Notes: generated from the letters alone by a model not told the origin. Counted from the stretch's first letter, positions 1-5,794 are shown. The stretch is 7,478 nucleotides of DNA from DASYDU01 sp036499445 (GCA_036499445.1 DASYDU010000263.1:1-7478); one strand, 5' to 3'. Program-made: numbers and translations.

Positions 1-1053
1 CGCCGCATCCACCGCATGAACCGCGTGCACACCGGGCGACACGGCCGGAATCATCGGCCCGGTGAGCTCGTGAATCAACTGGCCAAACACGGTGTCCTCT
101 TGCGGTGGCCGTCCCACCACCGTAAATGGCCAAATCGCATCGTCGCGGTGAAAGACGTGCTCAACGGCCAGCACCGGAAAGTCATGCTGCCGGCTGTAAT
201 ACCCCAAGTGATCGCCAAACGGCCCTTCCGGCAGCAGCTTGCCGGGCACGACCGTTCCGCAGACGCAAAAATCCGCATCGGCATGAATCGGCAGTCCGAC
301 CGGCGAGCGAAACATCCGCACGCGTCGCCGCGCCAGCGCCCCAGCAAACCCCAATTCGCTCATCCCTTCGGGCAGCGGCATCACGGCCGCGAGCATCATC
401 GCCGGCGGGCCGCCGACAAAGATATTCGCGCGAAACGGCTGACCCGCAGCGATCGCCGCCGCATGATGCACGCCAATCGACCGCTGAATTTGGTAGTGCA
501 AGCCGATCTCGCGCCCCGGCTGATACTCGCCGCCCGAAAGCTGTACACGATACATGCCCAGGTTCGAATGCCGCAACCCGGGCGACCGCACATCTTCCGT
601 GTAGACCTGCGGCAGCGTGATAAACGACCCGCCATCCTCGGGCCAGCTCACTTGCTGCGGCAGCTCCGCGATGGTCGTTTCATGCGCCGTCACCGCCGCC
701 CGGCTCATCATTCTAGGAAGCATCGCGGCCGCGCATCGCGCCGCGCCAGCATACTGCCAAGGCTTCCGCAAGAATGCCGTCGGCTCGACCTTCAATTGCA
801 CCAACCGTTCGACGTCGGCGAGCGTGTCGCGGAACATGAACCGTGCTCGATCGAGCGTCCCGAACAGATTGCTCACCAGCGGAAACCGGCACCCGCGCAC
901 GCGCGTGAATAGCAGCGCAGGCCCACCCTCCGCACAAACCCGCCGCTGAATTTCAGCCACTTCCAGCCGCGCGTCGACCTCCGCCTCGACGCGTACCAGC
1001 CGACGATGCCGCTCCAAGTCGTCGACGCACTGGCGGAGAGTTTGATAACCCAT
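1..1053 (-). CDS. UbiD-family prenyl-FMN-dependent decarboxylase, C-terminus cut by the window edge
   Basis: The first 351 codons are present without a stop. Members of this family (UbiD, Fdc1 and relatives) reversibly decarboxylate aromatic or unsaturated acids using prenylated FMN made by a UbiX partner. Visible landmarks match the family in order and spacing: SNLGMYR (N164, R169), LHYQIQR (H186), PLPEGMSELG (E229) and PEGPFGDHLGYY (E276, D281). By analogy with Fdc1 (N168, H191, E233 for metal; R173, E277, E282 for catalysis), N164/H186/E229 would bind metal and R169/E276/D281 form the catalytic Glu-Arg-acid set, with Asp in the last place. The start at 1053 is the first ATG and gives the expected N-terminus (MGYQTLRQCVDDLE); no clear Shine-Dalgarno is seen. 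It lies 42 bases downstream of vapC on the same strand and may be co-transcribed. Substrate is unknown: no ubiX or ubiquinone gene is in view, so the symbol ubiD would be unsafe. Confidence 0.93.
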   Translation of the reverse strand, partial: MGYQTLRQCVDDLERHRRLVRVEAEVDARLEVAEIQRRVCAEGGPALLFTRVRGCRFPLVSNLFGTLDRARFMFRDTLADVERLVQLKVEPTAFLRKPWQYAGAARCAAAMLPRMMSRAAVTAHETTIAELPQQVSWPEDGGSFITLPQVYTEDVRSPGLRHSNLGMYRVQLSGGEYQPGREIGLHYQIQRSIGVHHAAAIAAGQPFRANIFVGGPPAMMLAAVMPLPEGMSELGFAGALARRRVRMFRSPVGLPIHADADFCVCGTVVPGKLLPEGPFGDHLGYYSRQHDFPVLAVEHVFHRDDAIWPFTVVGRPPQEDTVFGQLIHELTGPMIPAVSPGVHAVHAVDAA

Positions 1054-1056
1054 GTT

Positions 1057-1069
1057 CAATTACAAATTG
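1057..1069. repeat. Short palindrome just upstream of the UbiD-family start
   Basis: CAATT-ACA-AATTG is a perfect 5-bp inverted repeat ending 4 bases before the ATG (read on the minus strand). It sits in the 42-base vapC to ubiD-like gap, where an operator or a small leader structure would be plausible. It is short and AT-rich, so chance is a real alternative. Confidence 0.25.
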
Positions 1070-1095
1070 GTTAAACCACGCAGCCAGTGACGCGA

Positions 1096-1515
1096 CTATT
1101 TGCCGAGAAGTTTGACGCCCAGTTTCTTGGCGGCCTTGCGCAGCCGATCGTCCAAAGTCGCTAGCGGAAGACGGTGCCGCGCAGCCAAGTCAAGGTAGAC
1201 CGCGTCGTAACTGCTGAGCTCGTGCGCGCGGCAAAGAGGCAAGAGGTCGTGAAACACTCGGTCCGGCGATTCGGGCTCGACTTCGAGATCGAGCTGCGAC
1301 AGCTGCCCGATGAAGATAGCCGACTTGTCGAGCGTTATCCGTTTCGCCCGCTCAGCAACGCCAATCACATTGGCGATCTCAAGGTACCACAATGCGGGAA
1401 CAAGTCCGGTCTGAGTCCCCAACCGACGCAATAGATCGGTGCACGCATCGGTCGCCTCGTCCTCAAATAACCACGTCATTGCTACCGAACAGTCAACAAT
1501 GAAGATGGCGGTCAT
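1096..1515 (-). CDS. vapC: VapC-like PIN-domain toxin (ribonuclease)
   Basis: A 139-residue single-domain PIN protein, the usual length for VapC toxins, which are Mg2+-dependent endoribonucleases that cut tRNA or rRNA and stop growth when free of antitoxin. The four conserved acidic positions are visible: D8 in IVDCSV, E46 in LEIANV, D104 in SYDAVYLDLA and D122 in ATLDDRL, so the active site appears intact. The start codon overlaps the antitoxin stop (ATGA, 1512-1515), the standard antitoxin-then-toxin arrangement that couples their translation. The partner is the Phd-type protein immediately upstream. RNA target is not predictable from the sequence. Confidence 0.93.
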   Translation of the reverse strand: MTAIFIVDCSVAMTWLFEDEATDACTDLLRRLGTQTGLVPALWYLEIANVIGVAERAKRITLDKSAIFIGQLSQLDLEVEPESPDRVFHDLLPLCRAHELSSYDAVYLDLAARHRLPLATLDDRLRKAAKKLGVKLLGK

Positions 1516-1769
1516 CGACGACCTTTCTCAATTAGGTCACGAATCTTGAGCCCGCCCAAAGTAATCCCCTTGCGATTCTCGATCAGGCGTTCGATCGCCG
1601 CGCGGCGTTCTTCGGGCGAGTGTTGCTGCTTGACGGGCACGAGCTTGACCACGGGCGTGCCGTGCCTGGTGATCGTGATTTCTTGGCCCGCTTCGGCCTG
1701 GGCGACGAGCTCGGAAAAATGGGCCTTGGCGTCGTAAAGGGGGACGGTTCCGGAATGGTTGAGGGGCAT
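1512..1769 (-). CDS. vapB: VapB-like antitoxin, Phd/YefM family
   Basis: An 85-residue protein with the Phd/YefM DNA-binding fold at the N-terminus (about residues 10-48: LYDAKAHFSELV, then EITITRHGTPVVKLVPV), followed by a charged helical C-terminal part (EERRAAIERLIENRKGI, then a basic tail) expected to wrap around and block the PIN toxin. The complex normally represses its own operon. The gene overlaps vapC by 4 bases. The ATG at 1769 is chosen because it gives the full N-terminal strand and lies just downstream of a promoter/operator; no clear Shine-Dalgarno precedes it (upstream minus-strand bases are GCTGCCAAAAT), and an ATG at 1783 is in another frame. Confidence 0.92.
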   Translation of the reverse strand: MPLNHSGTVPLYDAKAHFSELVAQAEAGQEITITRHGTPVVKLVPVKQQHSPEERRAAIERLIENRKGITLGGLKIRDLIEKGRR

Positions 1770-1790
1770 ATTTTGGCAGCCATTTGTTCT

Positions 1791-1812
1791 GACTAGTCTA
1801 TGACTAGTCTAT
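1791..1812. promoter_or_regulatory. Tandem palindromic operator of vapBC (predicted)
   Basis: Two exact copies of the 11-mer GACTAGTCTAT lie head to tail (1791-1801 and 1802-1812). Each contains the perfect 8-bp palindrome GACTAGTC, so the two palindromes are centred 11 bp apart, about one DNA turn. They start 22 bases upstream of the vapB ATG, and the copy further from vapB overlaps the predicted -10 box. That is the layout expected for cooperative binding of an antitoxin or TA complex in autorepression. Confidence 0.65.
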
Positions 1813-1834
1813 GTTGGTATCGCCAAAAAGTCAA
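1806..1834 (-). promoter_or_regulatory. Sigma70-like promoter for vapBC
   Basis: On the minus strand: -35 TTGACT (1834-1829), a 17-bp spacer, and -10 TAGACT (1811-1806). The -35 matches the consensus in 5 of 6 positions, the -10 in 4 of 6. Transcription would begin near 1800, giving a leader of about 30 bases before the vapB ATG. Overlap with the tandem palindromes suggests repression by occlusion. Confidence 0.55.
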
Positions 1835-1861
1835 TCGCGAAGGGATCCGTCGATAGGTCGT

Positions 1862-1916
1862 TCAGATGCCCCTAGTGAGCAGTTCGAGCAAATAGCCTGC
1901 GGACCGCGCAGGCAAA
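1862..1916 (-). pseudogene. Relic of the 3' end of a VOC-family (glyoxalase-fold) gene
   Basis: On the minus strand this stretch ends with codons for GYLLELLTRGI and a TGA. That corresponds to GHLLELLTPGIW at the end of the intact VOC gene at 3314-3730. Aligned by eye, the last 39 bases are identical at about 29 positions. Upstream the match continues only after a one-base deletion (CLRGP against YFRDP), and the Trp codon that follows GI has become the stop. No similarity was found beyond about 1916, so only about 18 codons remain. The relic is unlikely to be expressed; it lies upstream of the vapB promoter. A hairpin at 1895-1913 (GCCTGCG, 5-base loop, CGCAGGC) falls within it. Confidence 0.5.
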
Positions 1917-2096
1917 TCCATCTCGTCACTGGGTGACAATTGTCGACGCTGCGATCCACCGCGACGAGCGCCATCCGATTTTAACGCGGCGAACGAAGAC
2001 GCTTAGAACGCAACGGGCGAGCAGACCGACCGGCGATTTGGAAGTCCGGTACGTTTCCGAGACTGACTTGAACGCATGCGCTTTAAACGCATTGTC
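1917..2096. other. Intergenic stretch without a recognised gene
   Basis: Lies between the VOC relic and the sigma54-type promoter. Short open frames on both strands (about 1926-2127) show no recognisable domain and no ribosome binding site, so I do not call them. Visible elements are minor: a small palindrome GTCAC-TGG-GTGAC at 1925-1937 and a direct repeat AACGCAT at 2071-2077 and 2086-2092. If the promoter at 2097 is sigma54-dependent, enhancer sites for its activator would be expected in this stretch, but I could not pick a clear one. Confidence 0.4.
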
Positions 2097-2113
2097 CTGG
2101 CACCCTATTTGCA
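2097..2113 (+). promoter_or_regulatory. Sigma54 (RpoN) -24/-12 promoter for the DUF4142 gene
   Basis: The sequence CTGGCACCCTATTTGCA matches the sigma54 consensus YTGGCACGrNNNTTGCW at all positions except G8 and r9. The invariant GG (2099-2100) and GC (2111-2112) have the required spacing. Transcription would start near 2124, about 67 bases before the ATG at 2191 on the same strand. Expression would then depend on an enhancer-binding activator encoded elsewhere. Confidence 0.65.
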
Positions 2114-2190
2114 CAATTTATGCCTAGTGTGCGACGCGTTGTCGCTCCTTTGTCCGAAGTGGAGCCGGTAGGAAAGAGAATGGTGCACTT

Positions 2191-2910
2191 ATGAATCGTG
2201 TCAGAATCGTAGCAATTTTGGCGTGGGCCGCGTTAGCCAGCTTGATCGCGGTCAGCGACAGTTATGCGCAGCAGATGCAGGGCTCGCCGGGGGCTCATCC
2301 GCTGCCGAATCGTGACAATTCGACCGGGACAACCGAAAGAATTCGCCAGGACCAGACTGGTACGCAAGGAACCACAACCGACGCGCAACGGATGCGAGGC
2401 CAAAACCAGGAGCAAAACCTGGATCACGTTCTTGCTGCTTGTTTGCTGACCGGCAACCAAGGCGAAGTTGAGCTGGGTAAATTGGCTTCCGAGCGGGCCA
2501 GCGACCGCGACGTAAAGGCTTTTGCCGAAGAGATGGTGAAAGACCACAGCAAGCAGGTCCAAACGCTGCAGCAATTCATTGGTTCGCAGCAGCCTTCCGA
2601 TCAGCGGTCGCAAATCGAGCGGCAAATCGCCGAGCGCTGCACCGCCGACTTGAAGAAGGAACTGGAAGGCAAGTCGGGCCGGGAATTTGACGATTGCTAT
2701 ATCGGCGCCCAAATCGGGGGCCACATGCACATGCAAGCCGCCCTTGCCGTGATTTCTGAACACGCTTCGGGCCAGCTTCGGGATATCGTGAAAGATGCGC
2801 AACCGACTGTCGACAAACATCTCGATCGGGCCAAGAAGCTCATGGAGCAATTGGATAAGTCAACAAGCAGTGGCCGGCAGGCGAGCAAGCAAAGTTCAAG
2901 CGAGCGATAA
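2191..2910 (+). CDS. Exported DUF4142-family protein (ferritin-like four-helix fold)
   Basis: A 239-residue protein with a Sec signal peptide (residues 1-26, hydrophobic core about 6-21, cleavage after SYA), a Gln/Thr/Gly-rich linker (27-75) and one DUF4142 domain (about 76-222). The domain shows the typical helical heptads and conserved segments (NQGEVELGKLASERASDRDVKAFAEE with VKDHSKQ, and a late helix with HMHMQ). Acidic residues and histidines at 94, 113, 119, 178, 180 and 210 could be metal ligands, but this is inference. The last 17 residues are Ser/Lys-rich and disordered-looking. Function of the family is not settled; it is predicted to be periplasmic and is often found with stress genes. 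An AGGAAAGAG run at 2170-2178 lies 12 bases upstream of the ATG, rather far. The promoter appears to be of sigma54 type, and a strong hairpin follows the gene. Confidence 0.9.
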   Translation: MNRVRIVAILAWAALASLIAVSDSYAQQMQGSPGAHPLPNRDNSTGTTERIRQDQTGTQGTTTDAQRMRGQNQEQNLDHVLAACLLTGNQGEVELGKLASERASDRDVKAFAEEMVKDHSKQVQTLQQFIGSQQPSDQRSQIERQIAERCTADLKKELEGKSGREFDDCYIGAQIGGHMHMQAALAVISEHASGQLRDIVKDAQPTVDKHLDRAKKLMEQLDKSTSSGRQASKQSSSER

Positions 2911-2965
2911 AGAAGCGTCCTCGCATGAACCTACAAATGTCAAAGCATGTTAGCGATCCGACGTT

Positions 2966-3001
2966 ACAACAGCAGTTGGCCTGAAGGCCAACTGCTGTTG
3001 T
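2966..3001 (+). terminator. Perfect 16-bp hairpin, probable terminator of the DUF4142 gene
   Basis: The arms ACAACAGCAGTTGGCC (2966-2981) and GGCCAACTGCTGTTGT (2986-3001) are exactly complementary around a TGAA loop. It starts 55 bases after the DUF4142 stop and is followed by only a weak T-rich tail (GTTTCTCC). A Rho-independent terminator is the simplest reading. With no proper T tract it could instead protect the 3' end of the mRNA or attenuate the small gene downstream. Confidence 0.7.
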
Positions 3002-3031
3002 GTTTCTCCATCAAAACAAAGACAAGCAATA

Positions 3032-3252
3032 ATGGCGAAGGGTTCAAAAAAAGAAATACTCGACAAAACAAAAGCGTAAGGCAGAGCACACCGAAGAGGG
3101 CTATAAAGAACGCGGTGTGAGCGGTGAGGAAGCCGAACGCCGGGCGTGGGCGACGGTGAATAAAAGTGACAAAGGCGGGAAAAAATCGGGCAGCGGCCGT
3201 GGAAAAAAAGAGCGGCAAAAAAGGCGGTCGCAAGAAGAAAAAGAAAGGCTGA
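3032..3252 (+). pseudogene. Small Lys/Gly-rich basic protein ('plasmid stabilization protein' type), two +1 frameshifts
   Basis: Read straight from the ATG, translation stops after 15 codons (MAKGSKKEILDKTKA). Removing one A from the A7 run at 3046-3052 continues the frame as KKKYSTKQKRKAEHTEEGYK, ERGVSGEEAERRAWATVNK, and GGKKSGSGRGKK. Removing one A from the second A7 run at 3203-3209 then gives SGKKGGRKKKKKG and a TGA at 3250-3252. The reconstructed 72-residue product closely resembles a widespread family of small basic proteins usually annotated as plasmid stabilization protein (YTDKQKRxAEHIEEGYExRGVS and RAWATVNK are the hallmark segments, from memory). Their function is poorly defined. 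Two A6 tracts in the same gene (3180-3185, 3217-3222) are in frame. Either the gene is decaying, or the sequence has homopolymer errors, or slippage restores the frame. No good Shine-Dalgarno is visible. Confidence 0.75.
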
Positions 3253-3313
3253 TTTGAGTCCCGCAATCGCGCTGGACGGATTTCAAGGGGATGTCTTCGC
3301 CCGCCGACCGCGC

Positions 3314-3730
3314 TCAATAAATCGGCCAGATGCCCGGCGTTAACAGCTCGAGCAGATGGCCGTCGGGATCGCGGAAGTAGAGGCTCATGCCGCCGCGGTC
3401 CCAGCCGACGCGGCTCTCCACGGCGATGCCTCGCTCGGCGAGCCGCGATTCCCAATCCGCGAGCTCGCTTGCTGGTATCGCGAGCCCCAGATGATTCTGT
3501 CCGCCGCCATCGTGCGGCGGGATCACGCCGCCGTTGGGCAGCACCGCCGGCTCCACCGTGCCGCCCTGCAGGAATAGCAGCAGCACATCTTGGCCCGCCA
3601 CCGCAAGCGCCGCGAAGCGATCGTCGGACGTCATGACCTCGTAGCCGAAAAGCTCGGTGTAGAAGCTGACGGCGCGCGGCAAATCGGCCACATATAGACA
3701 CGTTTCCTTGATCCGCGGTTGCGTAGGCAT
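3314..3730 (-). CDS. VOC-family protein (glyoxalase/bleomycin-resistance/dioxygenase fold)
   Basis: With the ATG at 3730 the product has 138 residues, the normal size of a single VOC protein made of two beta-alpha-beta-beta-beta units. The family covers metal-dependent lyases, dioxygenases and antibiotic-binding or -modifying proteins. Family landmarks are ETCLYVADLPRAVSFYTELFG at the start, QNHLGLAI in the middle and FRDPDGHLLELLTPG at the end. Likely metal ligands are E9 (where many relatives have His), H80 and E128. An in-frame ATG at 3790 would add 20 residues (starting MLISGSQRT) that do not fit the fold, so the shorter form is preferred; no convincing Shine-Dalgarno precedes either. Substrate cannot be assigned. 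It converges with the small basic-protein gene and has a decayed relative at 1862-1916. Confidence 0.88.
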   Translation of the reverse strand: MPTQPRIKETCLYVADLPRAVSFYTELFGYEVMTSDDRFAALAVAGQDVLLLFLQGGTVEPAVLPNGGVIPPHDGGGQNHLGLAIPASELADWESRLAERGIAVESRVGWDRGGMSLYFRDPDGHLLELLTPGIWPIY

Positions 3731-3739
3731 AAAACTCGG

Positions 3740-3753
3740 CGATTTGTAAATCG
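3740..3753. repeat. Short palindrome ahead of the VOC gene
   Basis: CGATTT-GT-AAATCG is a perfect 6-bp inverted repeat lying 9 bases upstream of the preferred VOC start, where the ribosome binding site should be. It could be an operator or a translation-blocking leader hairpin; chance is possible. Confidence 0.3.
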
Positions 3754-3785
3754 ACGATGTGTAAGTTCGCTGGGAACCACTTATC

Positions 3786-3838
3786 AACACTAATCATCAC
3801 TAATTAGAATTTAGCCACAATTAGCCCGAATTAGTGTT
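3786..3838. repeat. AT-rich intergenic inverted repeat with phased TTAG motifs
   Basis: AACACTAAT (3786-3794) pairs exactly with ATTAGTGTT (3830-3838). Nested inside, CACTAATT (3798-3805) can alternatively pair with AATTAGTG (3829-3836). TTAG recurs at 3804, 3811, 3821 and 3831, the last three exactly 10 bases apart. The block lies between the stop of the glycosidase gene and the start of the VOC gene, both on the minus strand, and is much richer in AT than its neighbours. It may act as terminator plus promoter region, or be part of a dispersed intergenic repeat. Confidence 0.5.
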
Positions 3839-3891
3839 CTTTTAAACCGACTCTTTTTCGATGCTGCAGGGACGTCGAGTAGATCGAGCGT

Positions 3892-3905
3892 AATTGTACA
3901 CAATT
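3892..3905. repeat. Palindrome abutting the glycosidase stop codon
   Basis: AATTGT-AC-ACAATT, a perfect 6-bp inverted repeat, begins 2 bases after the stop of the glycosidase gene (minus strand). It is AT-rich and has no T tract, so it is a poor terminator; a protein-binding site is possible. Confidence 0.3.
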
Positions 3906-3906
3906 C

Positions 3907-5733
3907 TCAGTTGCTGGCGGTCGTGGCCGAAGCGCCGTGTTTGGTGAGCTTGAACGCCAGGTCGTCGCCGATCGATTGCACATGGCCGTCGCGGGCTTGG
4001 GCTTCAGGAATCGCAATCGTGAGCTTGCCCTCGGCGGCGGTCGCGGTCGTGCGTCGCAGATACCGGCCCGTCCAGGTGGTATAGAGTCGCACGTCGTAGT
4101 CGCCGTCGGCCAGACCCGTGATCGTGAACGACTCCTTTGCGACGCCCGACATTGGGTTGGCGACCCAGCCAAAGATCGTCGCGTCGCTCTTCATCGCCCA
4201 ACCATCGCCCGTTGACATCTCAACCTTGGCCGGCTGCCACTGGGCCTTGGCGAAGTCGATGTCGCGGACGAACTGCGAGAATGCACGGGTTTGGCCGCTG
4301 AGGACCGCGTCGTTCACGACCGGCGAGTAGGCCCACCAAAATGGCGTGGCGGCCGCGCCGTTGGCGAGCGATGCCCACAGCGCGTCGTGATAGATCGCCA
4401 AGTAGCCGGGTGTGCCCGGTTCGTAGTAGGTCGAGCTCCAGCCGCTCTCGCCAATGATCGCCGGCTTGTCGAAATCCATCCAAAGCTTTGCCACCTGCGA
4501 CGCGTAATTGCGGTAGGAGTATTGAAGCGGATTGTCGTTCAAAACGTCGGGCTTGCTGCTCTTGGGCATCGGATGTCCCTGGCCTTCGTAGATCTCGCGG
4601 GCCGCAACGTCGAAGACTTGATAGCCGCCGGTCCACCAGTTGTCGATGCCGCCGCTTTGCGTGCCGGTGGTTGGCCGTCCGTACGGATCGTGCTCGTGAA
4701 AGAAATCACGCATCTTGCCGCACCAGGCTTCGGCCCCGGCATGGTCGCCCTCGGTCCAGCCCTCCGTGCCGTTGATTTCATCGATCACAAACCAGAGATA
4801 GAGGGCCCGGCTGTAGCCCCAGCGGGCAATGACGTAGCGGTAGAGTTTCTCCTGGTGCTTCCAGGCTTCGTCGCTGCCAAAGAAATCCTTGGCGGACGTG
4901 ATCGTGCGATAGGGATTCTGGCGATACTGCGAGTTGCCTTGGCCCCAGACTTCCTCGGAAATCTGGGCGTGAAACACGAGGTTCCAGGCAATGGCCAGCT
5001 CGCGTTTTTCGCACCAGTCGAAAAGCTCGTCCAGCCGGCCCGCACGATCGAGATCGTAGCGGCCCAATCCGGTGGCGAATGTTTCCAATGGACTCGGGTA
5101 GAAGCAGATGAAGTTGATGCCATGCTGCTTGAGCCCGTCGAGTCCTTCTTCGGTGATGAAGCCTTGGCCGTGGTTGCTATAGTTGTCGTTGTACCACAGC
5201 CCGACGCCGTAGAAGTTGGTGCCGTCCGTGTATTGCCAGTAGCGCTTGTTCGCGGCGATGGTGAGGAAGCCGTGGTGCGCGCTTTGCATGCACTTAAAGG
5301 TGCTGAGCTCGGAGGCGGCCGTCCCCTCGCGGTCGCGGACCTTCACGACATACTTCCACTCGCCCGCCTCAGTCGGCGTGAAGCGAACCATCCACAGCGA
5401 GTTGAACCGCCCCGGATTATAAAAGCCCCAGACTTTCGTCATCTTGCCCGACGGGGCGGTAAACTCGGCCGACAGGTCGACCTGGTCCGGGTCGAACGGA
5501 TTATCGAACGTCGCCTTGAGGTCGACATTTAGCTCCAGCTTTTCATATTGGGCGACGGCGGCACGCTCGAAGCCGAAACCGCGCCCCCGCTCGCCGTCCC
5601 GAAACCGCTGCAACCAGACTTCTCGCGGCACGGCGGGAGCGACGGCGACAATTTCCGGGCCGGCCGCAAAAGCGATCGCCGGCGCCGCCGAATAGAGGCC
5701 CACGCCAATCATTGCGAAAACAATGTATTTCAT
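3907..5733 (-). CDS. Secreted DUF5060-domain glycoside hydrolase (TIM-barrel, cellulase-like clan)
   Basis: A 608-residue predicted exported enzyme. Residues 1-24 form a signal peptide (hydrophobic VFAMIGVGLYSAAPAIAFA). A DUF5060-type beta-sandwich follows (about 58-148: YEKLELNVDLKATFDNPFDP, RFTPTEAGEWKYVVKVRD), then a TIM barrel (about 155-495) and a C-terminal beta domain (about 505-596). In the barrel, E319 (WFVIDEINGTEG) is the likely acid/base and E429 (IIGESGWSS) the likely nucleophile, the usual Glu pair after strands 4 and 7 in clan A; many aromatic residues line the barrel. Related DUF5060/DUF4038 proteins act on plant or algal polysaccharide side chains; the substrate here is unknown. 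The ATG at 5733 has AGGA 7 bases upstream. It is divergent from the DUF1801 gene, with 121 bases between. Several overlapping open frames on the opposite strand are shadows of its GC-biased codons. Confidence 0.88.
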   Translation of the reverse strand: MKYIVFAMIGVGLYSAAPAIAFAAGPEIVAVAPAVPREVWLQRFRDGERGRGFGFERAAVAQYEKLELNVDLKATFDNPFDPDQVDLSAEFTAPSGKMTKVWGFYNPGRFNSLWMVRFTPTEAGEWKYVVKVRDREGTAASELSTFKCMQSAHHGFLTIAANKRYWQYTDGTNFYGVGLWYNDNYSNHGQGFITEEGLDGLKQHGINFICFYPSPLETFATGLGRYDLDRAGRLDELFDWCEKRELAIAWNLVFHAQISEEVWGQGNSQYRQNPYRTITSAKDFFGSDEAWKHQEKLYRYVIARWGYSRALYLWFVIDEINGTEGWTEGDHAGAEAWCGKMRDFFHEHDPYGRPTTGTQSGGIDNWWTGGYQVFDVAAREIYEGQGHPMPKSSKPDVLNDNPLQYSYRNYASQVAKLWMDFDKPAIIGESGWSSTYYEPGTPGYLAIYHDALWASLANGAAATPFWWAYSPVVNDAVLSGQTRAFSQFVRDIDFAKAQWQPAKVEMSTGDGWAMKSDATIFGWVANPMSGVAKESFTITGLADGDYDVRLYTTWTGRYLRRTTATAAEGKLTIAIPEAQARDGHVQSIGDDLAFKLTKHGASATTASN

Positions 5734-5765
5734 CCGAAGATCCTGGAAAACTGCTCGTCGCGGAG

Positions 5766-5794
5766 TTTACAATCGCTTGAGCAACTATTTTAAC
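5766..5794 (+). promoter_or_regulatory. Sigma70-like promoter for the DUF1801/OmdA gene
   Basis: TTTACA (5766-5771), a 17-bp spacer, then TTTAAC (5789-5794), matching the consensus boxes in 5 and 4 positions. Transcription would start near 5801, giving a leader of about 54 bases before the ATG at 5855. It lies in an AT-richer patch of the divergent intergenic region. No equally good match was found for the glycosidase on the other strand. Confidence 0.45.

Noticed and set aside
16..912. Long open frame on the plus strand
   Set aside because: It is antisense to the UbiD-family gene, whose protein has clear family motifs over the same span; the plus-strand product is Arg/His/Pro-rich with no domain.
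1895..1913. Hairpin GCCTGCG/CGCAGGC as a possible terminator
   Set aside because: No gene ends near it on either strand, there is no T tract, and it falls inside the VOC relic.
1870..2000. Possible small RNA or tRNA (TTCGAGCAAAT-type segment)
   Set aside because: No cloverleaf can be drawn, and the segment is better explained as degraded VOC coding sequence.
2233..2850. Open frame of 205 codons antisense to the DUF4142 gene
   Set aside because: The sense strand has a signal peptide, a recognisable domain and a promoter; the antisense product has none.
3046..3053. Classic -1 slippery heptamer A-AAA-AAG at the first A7 tract
   Set aside because: A -1 shift enters the wrong frame; the conserved protein needs a +1 shift or loss of one A, so standard -1 frameshifting does not explain it.
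2964..3800. Open frame of 278 codons on the minus strand
   Set aside because: It runs across the hairpin, the antisense of the small basic-protein gene and an off-frame reading of the VOC gene; the product is low complexity.
4291..5532. Open frame of 413 codons on the plus strand inside the glycosidase
   Set aside because: Shadow of the GC-biased codons of the 608-residue glycosidase; Ala/Val-rich without recognisable motifs.
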